A DNA stretch of 64,000 nt from Anaerolineae bacterium (GCA_019637555.1 JAHBVK010000016.1:35870-99869); one strand, 5' to 3'. Positions 26,829 through 36,294 are shown, numbered from the stretch's first letter. Numbers and translations are program-made. The notes: generated from the sequence alone by a model not told the origin.

Positions 26829-28130
26829 TCAGAGAGCCATTGCTAGCAAGTGTGTTTCCATCTCGGCGCGAGTCAAGCCGCCATGATGACCGCGAAAGTC
26901 AGACACGGGATCATTGGGATTTTGCCACCATGCCTGTTCCTGATCGTAAGACAGCACCACTAAATCACCAACGCGACTGCGAAAGACATCGGATACTGCG
27001 CCGAACAGCCCATCGTCAATCAACCGGGCAGTTCGGTGAACTTCCGCACGTCCCTCCACAGCTTGCTTGATCAAAGCTTCAGCTTCGTCGAGACGTTCTG
27101 GCTTAATGTGCAGGAAGACATCACGCGGCGACCCAGCCAGCAGGATCATCTGATTCTTACTGTTGCGCTTTGCCATGCTTTCCAATTGAGGGATTTCCGT
27201 TTTGAGGTTGATCAGCCGCTGTGGCGTAACTTCCATTTGCCCGTGATCAGCGGTCAACAGCAGCAAGGTATCTTTAACCTGCCCCTTTAGCGCTGAGTAC
27301 AGAAGCCGATCCAGTGCCGTGAATACTACATCAACTTCTGCGTCGAAGTGCGGCGATGACGGTCCACGTGCATGTCCAATCGAATCGATGCTATCAATGT
27401 AAAGGAAGAAATAGCCTTTCTCCTTACTGTTTAGAATGGCATCGCTGCACTCGATCAGGCTGTCGGCGAGCGTACGAATTGGACGCAGCTTCGCCCCTTT
27501 GCAAACTACCTCACCAAACGGTGACGGGGTGTACTCGCGGTGCGAGGTGATCACAGATGGGATACCGTAAACACCCAAGTCGGTGTAGATACTTCGATTA
27601 GGGAACAACTGCTGCGGTGTGATGCCCGCGTTCTTCAGCGTATTGCGTTCTTTGTCGCCCATGAAGTTATACATCAGCGGGCAGATCACGCGCTCTAGTA
27701 GTGGCTCATAGTAATACCACTCATAAACACCGCTGATCCCTACAGGCACGCCGCTATGCATCGTGGTCGAGTGTGCGGCGGTAGTCGAAGGGAACTGCGT
27801 GGTCAGCTTGGAAACAACCGCGTTATCTTGCTCTAGAAACCGTTTGAGGAAAGGATAGCGATCCGCGTAACGCTCGAAGAACCGCCAACCGAAGGCATCG
27901 ACCCAGATGAGCAGCACTTTCTCATAGCGTTTCGGCAAATCACCTAAGACATCGGTGGGCAGTCCGGGATCACCTTCGCCCGTCAGCGTGTGCAGTACGG
28001 TCTGCGGAATGCGTGAGAAGCAGTAGCTATCGTAGAGAGGCTTACCCCATGTGGGATTAGCAGCAAAAACAGAGGCGTTGACGGCAGCAATCGACTGTTC
28101 GTTAAGCATCGGATAGGTGGATACCTCCAT
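26829..28130 (-). CDS. Alkaline-phosphatase-superfamily phosphodiesterase/nucleotide pyrophosphatase
   Basis: Counting from the ATG at 28130 gives 433 residues; starts at 28184 and 28109 are also open and none has a well-placed ribosome site. The metal and nucleophile positions of the type I phosphodiesterase family are present: Asp in LIWVDAFGW, the Thr nucleophile in FPSTTAAHS, Asp and His in DSIDSIGHA, Asp-His in TADHGQ, and His in FRGHHGG. No signal peptide is visible, so it may be cytoplasmic. The family cleaves phosphodiester or pyrophosphate bonds; the substrate is unknown. It is divergent from the dienelactone hydrolase gene. Confidence 0.8.
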   Translation of the reverse strand: MEVSTYPMLNEQSIAAVNASVFAANPTWGKPLYDSYCFSRIPQTVLHTLTGEGDPGLPTDVLGDLPKRYEKVLLIWVDAFGWRFFERYADRYPFLKRFLEQDNAVVSKLTTQFPSTTAAHSTTMHSGVPVGISGVYEWYYYEPLLERVICPLMYNFMGDKERNTLKNAGITPQQLFPNRSIYTDLGVYGIPSVITSHREYTPSPFGEVVCKGAKLRPIRTLADSLIECSDAILNSKEKGYFFLYIDSIDSIGHARGPSSPHFDAEVDVVFTALDRLLYSALKGQVKDTLLLLTADHGQMEVTPQRLINLKTEIPQLESMAKRNSKNQMILLAGSPRDVFLHIKPERLDEAEALIKQAVEGRAEVHRTARLIDDGLFGAVSDVFRSRVGDLVVLSYDQEQAWWQNPNDPVSDFRGHHGGLTRAEMETHLLAMAL

Positions 28131-28223
28131 GTGCAGCACAACGAATTGTAGCGCGGAACCGCGATCCACAATGACCAGCAACATGCCTTCTCTATACTAT
28201 TCGCCACCACAAAACAAATGTTC

Positions 28224-28229
28224 TATAAT
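28224..28229 (+). promoter_or_regulatory. -10 box of the dienelactone hydrolase gene
   Basis: TATAAT at 28224-28229 lies 27 bases before the ATG at 28257, leaving room for a short leader with the GAGGAG ribosome site. A TCGCCA at 28201-28206 is a weak -35 at 17 bases. Confidence 0.55.
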
Positions 28230-28256
28230 GTGTTTCAAAGTAATGAGGAGATAGTT

Positions 28257-28913
28257 ATGAGCACAACTCAACCCGATGGCTTTCTGGCACTGCCCGCCGC
28301 TGGCGGAGGTAAACCAGTACTGGTATTGCACGCATGGTGGGGATTGAACGACACGATCAAGGCGTTCAGTCAACGACTTGCAGACTCAGGGTTTGCCGTA
28401 TTTGCGCCCGATCTCTATCATGGCAAAGTCACTGATCAGATTGAAGAAGCAGGCAAACTTGGCGCTACTCTCGATAACAATATTGACCGAGCTAGAGCAG
28501 ATGTTGCTGCCGGTCTTGCCTATCTCAAAGAACGTGCTGGATCCAGTGATACGGGCGTCGCAGTGATCGGGTTCTCGTTAGGCGCATTCTACGCGCTCGA
28601 TCTCTCTGCCAGTGAACCCGACAGCATTCGATCCGTTGTGCTGTTTTACGGCACGGGACCCGTTGATGTCAACAAAGTGAAAGCTGATTATCTCGGTCAC
28701 TTCGCGCAGAACGATCCTTACGAAGCGCCAGAGAATGTTGATGAGCTAGAGAATGCTCTGAAACGCGTTGGTCGCGCGGTCACCTTTTATCGCTATGCTG
28801 GCACGGGGCACTGGTTCTTCGAGCCAGATCGTACACAGGCATACGATCCTGCCGCTGCCAGTTTGGCATGGGAACGCACGCTCGCCTTCCTACGCCGCAC
28901 CGCTAACGCGTAA
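28257..28913 (+). CDS. Dienelactone hydrolase family protein
   Basis: The ATG at 28257 has GAGGAG 7 bases upstream, so the in-frame ATG at 28218 is rejected. The 218-residue alpha/beta hydrolase has the elements of the dienelactone hydrolase family: VLVLHAWWGL (oxyanion region), the nucleophile elbow VIGFSLGAF, an Asp in AQNDPYEAP and the His in GTGHWFFEPDR. The usual nucleophile of this family is Cys; here it is Ser, so general esterase activity is likelier than dienelactone hydrolysis. Cytoplasmic; a single gene closed by the terminator at 28956. Confidence 0.88.
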   Translation: MSTTQPDGFLALPAAGGGKPVLVLHAWWGLNDTIKAFSQRLADSGFAVFAPDLYHGKVTDQIEEAGKLGATLDNNIDRARADVAAGLAYLKERAGSSDTGVAVIGFSLGAFYALDLSASEPDSIRSVVLFYGTGPVDVNKVKADYLGHFAQNDPYEAPENVDELENALKRVGRAVTFYRYAGTGHWFFEPDRTQAYDPAAASLAWERTLAFLRRTANA

Positions 28914-28955
28914 ACACCCTGCACACGTGCAACTCAATGAGTTAGATATCACAGT

Positions 28956-28988
28956 AAGCTGCTCACATCGTGGGCAGCTTTATTTGTC
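28956..28988 (+). terminator. Rho-independent terminator of the hydrolase gene
   Basis: Stem AAGCTGC/GCAGCTT (28956-28962 and 28974-28980), extended by weaker pairs, is followed by TATTTGTC. It lies 43 bases after the stop at 28913. Confidence 0.7.
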
Positions 28989-29046
28989 TGTGGGACAATA
29001 AGTTACGGGGATAAATCCGGCTAGGCTTTCTGTAGGAACACGAACA

Positions 29047-30246
29047 GTGTCTGCTCTCTCTGATTTGCGTATCCTTGATTTCTCCCGTGTGCTGGCGGGA
29101 CCGTTTTGCACCATGCTGCTTGGCGATCTCGGCGCAGACGTGATCAAGATCGAGCAGCCGGAATCGGGTGACGAAACGCGGATGTGGGGACCGCCCTACG
29201 CTGGCGCGGCAGCCGATGGTATGAGCGCCTACTATTTGAGCGTAAACCGCAATAAGCGCAGCTTGACTCTGAACTTGAAGTCCGAGCGCGGGCGCGATCT
29301 GGCGCGGGAGTTGGCAAAGAAAAGCGATGTGCTGATTGAGAACTTCAAAGTCGGCGGTATGCGCGGATTCGGCTTGGATTACGAGTCGCTGCGACAGCTA
29401 AACCCCGCGCTGATCTACTGCAGCATCAGCGGCTACGGGCAGACAGGATCGCAGGCGCAGCAGCCCGGCTACGATTATGTGATCCAAGCACAAAGTGGCT
29501 TAATGTCGATCACGGGTCCAGCGGATGGTGCGCCTTACAAAGTAGGCGTCGCTATCGCTGATGTGATCACCGCGCTGACGGCAGCCAACGCGATTCAAGC
29601 GGCGCTGCTGCATCGTACCAAGACGGGTGTTGGGCAGTATATCGACATCGCGCTGCTAGATTCGCAGATTAGTGCACTGGTCAACGTCGCCAGTAATTAT
29701 CTGGTTTCGCGTCAGCCACCGCCCCGCTACGGCAATGCTCATGCTAACATCGCGCCTTACGAGACGTACAAAGCAGCCGATGATTACTTTATTCTGGCGG
29801 TGGGTAACGATGGACAGTTCCGTCGCTGCTGTGCGGTGATGGGTATCTCCGATACGGCAGATGATCCGCGCTTTAGCACTAATCCAGCGCGACTGAAGCA
29901 CGCGGCTGACTTGCGCGCCATCCTGCAGCCGATCCTGCTAACGAGATCAGCACAAGCGTGGATCGCAGCATTTCACGCCGCTAATGTGCCTGCTGGCAGC
30001 ATCGCCTCGGTGGCGGATGCTCTAGAGAGTGATCAGCTGCGCGAACGTGGCATGATCCAGCATGCTACGCTTGCAAACGGCGAAGAGGTCGATCTAGTGG
30101 GATCGGCTCTGCACTTACAGGGAACAGTTCCACAAATCCGCCTGCCACCGCCGCTGCTCGGGCAGCATACTGTGGAGGTACTGCGGGAAGTGCTGGCATT
30201 GTCAGAATCGGAGATCGCGGCGCTACGAGAGGCGGATGCTATCTAG
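29047..30246 (+). CDS. Class III (CaiB/BaiF) CoA-transferase
   Basis: The 399-residue protein starts with GTG, with GTAGGA 9 bases upstream. It is a family III CoA transferase: the N-terminal LRILDFSRVLAGP, GADVIKIEQP, NRNKRSLTLNLKS, and the catalytic Asp in PGYDYVIQAQSG are all present. These intertwined dimers move CoA between carboxylic acids through a covalent Asp-acyl intermediate. The substrates cannot be predicted from sequence. With the acyl-CoA mutase and the biotin carboxylase it suggests organic-acid or branched-chain acyl-CoA metabolism, although these genes are not clustered. Confidence 0.92.
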   Translation: MSALSDLRILDFSRVLAGPFCTMLLGDLGADVIKIEQPESGDETRMWGPPYAGAAADGMSAYYLSVNRNKRSLTLNLKSERGRDLARELAKKSDVLIENFKVGGMRGFGLDYESLRQLNPALIYCSISGYGQTGSQAQQPGYDYVIQAQSGLMSITGPADGAPYKVGVAIADVITALTAANAIQAALLHRTKTGVGQYIDIALLDSQISALVNVASNYLVSRQPPPRYGNAHANIAPYETYKAADDYFILAVGNDGQFRRCCAVMGISDTADDPRFSTNPARLKHAADLRAILQPILLTRSAQAWIAAFHAANVPAGSIASVADALESDQLRERGMIQHATLANGEEVDLVGSALHLQGTVPQIRLPPPLLGQHTVEVLREVLALSESEIAALREADAI

Positions 30247-30512
30247 GCAACTTGTCGCTGTAAGTAGCTGAAAGAACAGGCAGGTATCAGGGAAGATCAG
30301 GGAAAAGCGCTAGAAAATGGTTGGATTTGCGTTTGTGGTGATCCCTCTTAACCAGAAAGCGCTGATGGTTAGCGATTTTCACCTTTAGCTAAAAAGGTTA
30401 CCTATATTTTTCCTGTAATCGGTGCTAAAACAGGATCGACGCAGCCGATTTTCGCGAACTCGGCAATGACACTACCAGCAACACAGCAGTATTACAATCA
30501 CCCAAAAGTCGG
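30247..30512. other. Gene-free stretch after the CoA-transferase
   Basis: It holds weak hairpins: AGCGCT arms near 30309 and 30356 with inner GGTT/AACC pairs, and ACCTTT/AAAGGT (30381-30386 and 30393-30398) followed by a T-rich tract that may terminate the CoA-transferase transcript. No coding signal is seen. Confidence 0.35.
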
Positions 30513-30540
30513 TTGCTCCGAATGCTCAGATCGCTATAAT
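30513..30540 (+). promoter_or_regulatory. Promoter of the GAF-cyclase pair
   Basis: TTGCTC (30513-30518) and TATAAT (30535-30540) are separated by 16 bases, one of the best sigma-70-type promoters in the window. The first cyclase starts at 30580. GCTAT/ATAGC arms flank the expected start of transcription. Confidence 0.75.
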
Positions 30541-30579
30541 GTCTGATAGCCTATATTCGCGGGGATAAAACAGAACCGC

Positions 30580-32358
30580 ATGACCGAAACCGCCCACATC
30601 CAGATTCCAGCGGCGATGAATGAAGCGCGCCGCATCCGCAAAGTGATCATTGACCTTGAGGGTATGCTGCGCGAACAACGGCAGATGTTGTCGCGTCAGG
30701 GCATGGGGCTGCCACCCGGTACGCTGACCAACCTCCAGCAGCTTCGAGATGAACTGGATGGGGTTACTGCGATGCTGGAGGAGCGTTACACCGAACTGCA
30801 ACAGTTGCGAGCAGTCGGACGTAACGCCGAACTGATCAACTCCGTGCAGACACTCGATGATGTGTTGAACGAGGTCATGGACACGGTGATCAGCTTGACG
30901 CGCGCTGAACGTGGTTATTTGATGCTGCGAAACGTTGATACGGGCGAGATGGAGTTCCGCATCGCCCGCAACATTGATCGCGGGACGCTCACCACCGAGG
31001 AGTTCACCGTCAGCCGCACCGTGGTAGAGGAAGTGGCACGCACCGGACAGCCAGTGGTCACAGTCAATGCGGGCAGCGATCCGCGATTCAGTTCGCAGCA
31101 GAGCATCATCGGTTTCGCGCTGCGCAGCATTTTGTGTGCACCATTGCTATTTAAGGGCGAAGTGACTGGCGTCATTTACACCGATAACCGCATCAAGCAG
31201 GGATTATTCGGTGAAAAGGAAGGTCAGCTATTACAGACCTTCGCCAATCAAGCCGCCGTCGCCATTGAGAACGCCCGCCTGTTCGAAGGGGTACGCAGCA
31301 CGCTGGCGCAGATCACCGCGATCCGCGACCTGATGAGTGCCGTATTCGCTTCCATTGCCAGCGGTGTGATCACCACTGATGCCGACGACAACATTACGCA
31401 GATCAATGAGGCAGCGATCCGCATTCTCAATCTGGAAAATGTAGAGATCGGCACGCCCGCGCGGCAAACGCTACATCTACCCGACGAGTTAATCATGCCC
31501 AGACTGGCGGAAGCACGGAAAAGTTCGACTCAGGAGATCGCCGAGATCGAACAGGAAATCGCCGGACGTGGCATCACTAATCTGAGCATGAAGTTCAGCC
31601 CGCTGCGCAGCAGTGAGCGCACCACCGAAGGTGTAGCCATCGTGGTCGATGATTTGACCGAGATCAAGCAGCGAGAGGCGCAGTTAAACGTCGTGCGTCG
31701 CTACCTGACGCCCGCGATGGTGGATAACATTGAAAGCCTAGAGAAGCTCGGCTTAGGCGGTGAACGCCGCAACGTGACAGTGATGTTCATTGATGTGCGC
31801 AGCCTAGAAACGTTCTCGCGCTTCCTCAAACCGACCCAAGTATTGACGCTGCTGAACGACTATTTGACTATCGCTGCCGATGCGGTGGGACAGCAGAACG
31901 GCATCATCGACAAGTACAATGCTAATGAGGTGATGTGTCTGTTCAACACGCAGCTTAATCCCGACGAGGATCATTCTTGGCGGGCGGTGCTGGCGGCAGT
32001 GGATATGGTGCAGGAATTCCGCAAATTCCATCGCAACGCTGGCGCTCCTGAAGGCACAGATTATGTGCGCGTGGGCATCAATACGGGTGATGCTACGTTG
32101 GGCAACGTAGGCAGTGAGAATCGGCGCGAATTCACTGCCATCGGTGACAACATCAACGTTGGACATCGCTTGTTAGAGAATGCCCATCAAGGCGGTGAGA
32201 TCGTGATCAGTGAGCAGACCGCTGCCCGTTGTTGGGAACAACTCACCGATCCACAGTATGGACTGCACATAGCTGACCGCGAAGAACTTTATGTTAAAGG
32301 TCGCGCTGAACCCGTCTTTGTATACCGCATCTCCGTTCCAGTGGGAGCGTCAGCCTGA
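30580..32358 (+). CDS. GAF-domain class III cyclase A (lacks one metal Asp)
   Basis: This 592-residue cytoplasmic protein has an N-terminal coiled coil (15-80), a GAF domain (85-235), a PAS-like domain (245-365) and a class III nucleotide cyclase domain (390-585). In the cyclase domain the first metal Asp is present (Asp405 in MFIDVRS) and so is the base-binding Lys445. The second metal Asp is Asn449 (KYNANEVM instead of KY-x-GDAVM). The transition-state Asn526 and Arg530 (NINVGHRL) are intact. A homodimer should be inactive or weak. The downstream paralogue has the opposite defect and overlaps this gene by one base (TGATG), so they are translationally coupled. Lys445 with Thr519 suggests ATP as substrate. 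Confidence 0.88.
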   Translation: MTETAHIQIPAAMNEARRIRKVIIDLEGMLREQRQMLSRQGMGLPPGTLTNLQQLRDELDGVTAMLEERYTELQQLRAVGRNAELINSVQTLDDVLNEVMDTVISLTRAERGYLMLRNVDTGEMEFRIARNIDRGTLTTEEFTVSRTVVEEVARTGQPVVTVNAGSDPRFSSQQSIIGFALRSILCAPLLFKGEVTGVIYTDNRIKQGLFGEKEGQLLQTFANQAAVAIENARLFEGVRSTLAQITAIRDLMSAVFASIASGVITTDADDNITQINEAAIRILNLENVEIGTPARQTLHLPDELIMPRLAEARKSSTQEIAEIEQEIAGRGITNLSMKFSPLRSSERTTEGVAIVVDDLTEIKQREAQLNVVRRYLTPAMVDNIESLEKLGLGGERRNVTVMFIDVRSLETFSRFLKPTQVLTLLNDYLTIAADAVGQQNGIIDKYNANEVMCLFNTQLNPDEDHSWRAVLAAVDMVQEFRKFHRNAGAPEGTDYVRVGINTGDATLGNVGSENRREFTAIGDNINVGHRLLENAHQGGEIVISEQTAARCWEQLTDPQYGLHIADREELYVKGRAEPVFVYRISVPVGASA

Positions 32359-34103
32359 TGAACAACGATACGCCGCTGGTCAACCCTATCGACAATAAGC
32401 TGTTTGGTTTTGCCCGCATTGTCGGCGAGATGAGCCAAATGCTGAAGGCACAGCGCGATCTGCTGTCGCAGCGCAACATCATGCTGTCCACTGATCCGAT
32501 TGAGCAGCTTCAGTTGGTTAGTCAGAGTGTCACCACGCTGTCCACCTTCGTCAACGACGATCAAGTTGAAGTACAGCAACTGCGCGAACTGGCACGAATC
32601 ACTGAAGTGGTCAGTTCATCGCTGGATGTGAGTCAGGTTTTGAATCACGTAATTGATACCGTGATCCTGTTGACCAAAGCAGAGCGCGGTTACATTGTGC
32701 TGAAAAATCCAGACACGGGTGAACTGGAATTTCGGGTGGCGCGTAACGTCCAGCAGCACGATCTTAACCGCGATGAGTTCACCGTCAGCCGCACCGTCGT
32801 GGAGCGCGTGGCGCAGAGCGGACAACCAATCGTCAGCACCAACGCGGAATTGGACGAACGCTTTCAAAACTCGGAAAGCATTGCCAATTACATGCTGCGC
32901 AGCATTTTATGCGTGCCTTTGAAGCGCAAAAACGAAGTCAAAGGCGTGATCTACGCTGATAACCGGATGCGTCCCGGCGTATTTAGCGAACGTGAGCAGC
33001 GCCTCGTCTATGCTTTCGCCAATCAAGCTACCATCGCACTGGAAAACGCGCGGCTTTATGAGAACTTGATCGGATCAGTGCGTCAGGCGACCTCCATCAA
33101 GGATTTCATGGATAACGTCTTTGCATCCATCGCCAGCGGCGTGATCGCCACTGACAGGAACGATACGATCACCACGATCAACGAATTGGCGACACGGATA
33201 TTAGGAATCCCGATGGAGCAGGCGTTAGGTCGTTCGCTGTGGGAAGTGCTGCCTGATCTGTATGCTGGCTTCGATGAATTGTTCCGTCAAGTGCGCGAGC
33301 AGAATCGGCAGGAAGTGATCGAGGTCGATCCGGTGATCGAAGGGCGCGGACAGGTCAGTTTGATCCTCAAGCTAAGCCCGCTTAAGGATGAGCAGGAGAT
33401 CACGCGCGGTGTCACCATCGTGATGGACGATCTGACCGAACTGAAGCAGCGACAAGCCCAGTTGAGCGCGGTACGCCGCTATCTGCCCGCCGCAATGGTT
33501 GATAACATACGCACCATTGACGAATTGCAACTGGGCGGAGTCGAACGCAAGATCACAATGCTGTACTGCGATGTACGCGGATTCTCTACCTTCAGCGAAG
33601 GACTGCCGCCTGACGAACTGATGACGGTGATCAACAAGTACTTAACCATCAGCAGTGAAGCGATCACGCTGCAAGAAGGGATCATCGACAAGTACATGGG
33701 TGATGCGGTCATGGGTCTGTACAACACGCAGCTCAACCCGCAGGAGGATCACGCGGTGCGGGCGGTGCGCTCTGCACTGGCGATGCTCAGCGATGTACAA
33801 GATTTGCATGAGTTGGTGGAGGAAAAGCAGCGCCTATTCTACGGTATTGGCGTCCACACCGGATCAGCGATCCTCGGCAATATGGGCAGCCCGCGCCGTA
33901 AGGAATTCACCGTAATCGGGGATGCGCTGCGCATCTCCAAACTACTGCAAGAAAATGCACTTGGCGGCGAAGTGATCATCAGCCAGTCTACCTACGATGA
34001 TGTGAAGCATGTATTCAGTGCCGAACGCGTCGATCCGCGCAAAGCTAAGGACGAGGGTGCTCTGCCGACGATGTACCGAGTGACGGGCGTGCTGCCGAAC
34101 TAA
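32358..34103 (+). CDS. GAF-domain class III cyclase B (lacks transition-state Asn/Arg)
   Basis: A 581-residue paralogue of the preceding protein with the same order: coiled coil, GAF (85-235), PAS-like (245-365), cyclase (390-575). Both metal-binding Asp residues are present (Asp405 in YCDVRGFS, Asp449 in KYMGDAVM), with Lys445. The transition-state pair is lost: the Asn is Arg525 and the Arg is Leu529 (GDALRISKLL). The active site of class III cyclases lies between two subunits, with metals held by one and the Asn/Arg supplied by the other. This protein paired with cyclase A would form one complete site. The GAF domains probably bind a small ligand that controls the output. Confidence 0.88.
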   Translation: MNNDTPLVNPIDNKLFGFARIVGEMSQMLKAQRDLLSQRNIMLSTDPIEQLQLVSQSVTTLSTFVNDDQVEVQQLRELARITEVVSSSLDVSQVLNHVIDTVILLTKAERGYIVLKNPDTGELEFRVARNVQQHDLNRDEFTVSRTVVERVAQSGQPIVSTNAELDERFQNSESIANYMLRSILCVPLKRKNEVKGVIYADNRMRPGVFSEREQRLVYAFANQATIALENARLYENLIGSVRQATSIKDFMDNVFASIASGVIATDRNDTITTINELATRILGIPMEQALGRSLWEVLPDLYAGFDELFRQVREQNRQEVIEVDPVIEGRGQVSLILKLSPLKDEQEITRGVTIVMDDLTELKQRQAQLSAVRRYLPAAMVDNIRTIDELQLGGVERKITMLYCDVRGFSTFSEGLPPDELMTVINKYLTISSEAITLQEGIIDKYMGDAVMGLYNTQLNPQEDHAVRAVRSALAMLSDVQDLHELVEEKQRLFYGIGVHTGSAILGNMGSPRRKEFTVIGDALRISKLLQENALGGEVIISQSTYDDVKHVFSAERVDPRKAKDEGALPTMYRVTGVLPN

Positions 34104-34488
34104 TACGCCAGCGCTCAGCGATCACGCCCACAGCGGTAATCAGTAAGACCAGCGGAATCCAGAACAGCAGGGATGAGCCAAGTGCAACCGCGAATAATGC
34201 CTGTGCGCCTGCCGTGATCGCACCTGTCAGCACGCCATTTGCCTGTATCGCAACTACTCTCCACCACAAAGCAGCGCACAACACGCCGACCTGCACATAA
34301 AGTAGCAACGATCCGCGCCAGAGTTCCCGATCTATTCGACTCTGGAACTCAGCAGCGATCTGATTTGCCGCGAAACTACGTGAGACTTCTTGATATTGCA
34401 GCAATGCCCAGCACGCACCGATCAGTAAGGCAACTGCCCAACCAAGGATCAACGCAGTCAGGGAGGCACGCAGCGATTTCCACAACAC
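34045..34488 (-). CDS. Small multi-helix membrane protein
   Basis: A GTG at 34488 with AAGGA 7 bases upstream starts directly after the stop of the upstream lipoprotein gene, giving 147 residues with about four membrane helices. Earlier starts would run deep into the upstream gene. The C-terminus overlaps the end of cyclase B by 59 bases in convergent orientation. I do not recognise the family. Coupling to the upstream lipoprotein gene suggests that the two act together at the membrane. Confidence 0.6.
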   Translation of the reverse strand: MLWKSLRASLTALILGWAVALLIGACWALLQYQEVSRSFAANQIAAEFQSRIDRELWRGSLLLYVQVGVLCAALWWRVVAIQANGVLTGAITAGAQALFAVALGSSLLFWIPLVLLITAVGVIAERWRISSAARPSLGTSSAEHPRP

Positions 34489-34489
34489 G

Positions 34490-35719
34490 TTATTTTCCTT
34501 CTGCCGCTTTGTTGGTGGCATAGAGCAATGTCGCGCGACCATCGTTTTGCATACTGAGCCATGCCACATGAAGATGACCGGAGAGATCGGCGGTCAGCGA
34601 CGCTTTACCCAATGGTGGATACGCCGAATTGATAGTCTGTGCTGCGCTAATGCCGTCAGCCGTGATCGTAGCCGCGATTAGTGATCGAGTTCCGTCGCGC
34701 GTAGTTGCCGTCGCGGTGACGTAGAGTTCGTTACCCGCAGTGGTCGAGAAGGCGAGATGATCAAGCCGCTGATCGGGAATCGATAGGGAGAAGGGGTGGA
34801 TGCTGGTCGGTGATTTCAAGGGGAAGCTGATCCCTTCAATGCGAGGATCGCCCGATTTAGTAATATTCTGCACCGTCCAGCAAGCATAAAGATGGGCGGC
34901 ATCGGCACCAATCTGTACGTTAGCGAGTATTTCGCCCTCCTTAAGCGTAATCGCCCCTACTACTTGACTGCCGAGATCTAGATCCCCCGATCCGGCGGCT
35001 TGATCGATGGTCAGCGAAGCATAGTGCAGTGTCCAGCTCAAGCCATCCGCTGTATCCATCCAGAATAGGTGAATGTTGCCCTGCTGATCGACTGTTAAGG
35101 AGGGAAACTGTCCTCGCTGTGCCACCCTTCGGGCTGGCAACGGACGCCCCAGCGCATCGACGATCTGCGCATACAACACGGGCGCAGCGGTCTGATGATC
35201 GAGCGTCGTCCATAAGGTCAGCACCGCCCCGCCGGGTATCGAGGCAGCGGCATAATCGAGCGTGCGCATCAAACTGATTTCTGTAGGTCCGCGCTGTACC
35301 TCGCCCTTTTCATCCACCGTGCCGCCGATCAACTGTATTTCGTCGGGCAGCGTTTGATCTAACCACAATAGTTGAGTCCAGCCATGCGGTAGTGAGTAGG
35401 CGGTCAGTTGGCGGGGAGTGATGCCTAATGGCAGCGTTTGCACAGTGGTCGAGTTTTGCCATAGTCGTAGATTAGGGGATGCAGGATCACCTACCCATGC
35501 CAGTGTTGGTTGAGTCTCGCTGGTCCATAGGGCGAGCTGCTGCTGTGGTGTGACATCGCTGACCTGATAGCCAATTCGCCACGCTGAAGTTGCATCCGCG
35601 GATTGATTTGCACAAGCATTAAGAAAAACTAACGTTAGCAGAACAAACAGGCTTCTGATCAACACTATATTGACAAAATCCAGACAAACCTTAAGATAGT
35701 TGACGAAGAATAATTCCAT
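34490..35719 (-). CDS. Predicted lipoprotein, beta-propeller-like
   Basis: From the ATG at 35719 the product is 409 residues. A GTG at 35665 would start directly at a lipoprotein signal (LIRSLFVLLTLVFLNAC), with the lipid-anchored Cys after LNA. The body is rich in short beta strands with repeated patterns such as LTVDQQGNIHLFWMD and LTADLSGHLHVAWLS, which suggest a beta propeller of sialidase-like type. No catalytic residues are recognised. It is followed immediately by the small membrane protein gene. Confidence 0.6.
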   Translation of the reverse strand: MELFFVNYLKVCLDFVNIVLIRSLFVLLTLVFLNACANQSADATSAWRIGYQVSDVTPQQQLALWTSETQPTLAWVGDPASPNLRLWQNSTTVQTLPLGITPRQLTAYSLPHGWTQLLWLDQTLPDEIQLIGGTVDEKGEVQRGPTEISLMRTLDYAAASIPGGAVLTLWTTLDHQTAAPVLYAQIVDALGRPLPARRVAQRGQFPSLTVDQQGNIHLFWMDTADGLSWTLHYASLTIDQAAGSGDLDLGSQVVGAITLKEGEILANVQIGADAAHLYACWTVQNITKSGDPRIEGISFPLKSPTSIHPFSLSIPDQRLDHLAFSTTAGNELYVTATATTRDGTRSLIAATITADGISAAQTINSAYPPLGKASLTADLSGHLHVAWLSMQNDGRATLLYATNKAAEGK

Positions 35720-35795
35720 GTTATGATTGGCTCAATAGTCAACACAGGTTGTCGTTAATGGTAGTCATTGATGTCCAAGTGGGGAGCACTGCGTT

Positions 35796-36263
35796 ATGAG
35801 TAATAATTCGCAGCCGAAGCCGACTTCGCTTTTGTCGAACAAGCTGCCGCTGTTACCCAAAAATCTGGCAATCGTCCCTACTGACCGCACCCAAGCTCCT
35901 ACCGCACCTCTCAACGAAGCAATCCCCTGGCGGTTAGTCCTGCATATCGGCAATAGCGTACCAACAGCAGTAGGCATCGAAGTCATCGGGTCGCTGACGA
36001 TTGGGCGCATGGATATGGCGTTGGGCGTCAAACCTGATCTCGATCTTTCTCCGCACGGCGCGCAGGAAGCCGGAGTCTCCCGTCGTCATGCGCGGTTGTT
36101 CACCGCCAACAATGGATTGTACATTGTGGATTGCGGCAGCACCAATGGCACCCGCGTCAACGACTTTGTGCTGCGCGCTGATTTGCCATATCGCCTGAAT
36201 GATGGCGATACCATCGAGATCGGACGCTTGCGGATGAAGCTAAACGTGATCCGCGCCTCCTAG
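35796..36263 (+). CDS. FHA domain protein
   Basis: The 155-residue protein has a disordered N-terminus of about 45 residues and a C-terminal FHA domain. The domain shows the full signature: IGRMD, SRRHARL and DCGSTNGTRVND. These residues bind phosphothreonine, so this is a reader of Ser/Thr kinase signalling; the receptor kinase at 53230-55239 is a possible but unlinked source. GGGGAG lies upstream of the ATG. It is divergent from the lipoprotein gene. Confidence 0.88.
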   Translation: MSNNSQPKPTSLLSNKLPLLPKNLAIVPTDRTQAPTAPLNEAIPWRLVLHIGNSVPTAVGIEVIGSLTIGRMDMALGVKPDLDLSPHGAQEAGVSRRHARLFTANNGLYIVDCGSTNGTRVNDFVLRADLPYRLNDGDTIEIGRLRMKLNVIRAS

Positions 36264-36294
36264 CAGTGACTGACCCCTCCAACAAATAGAGGTG

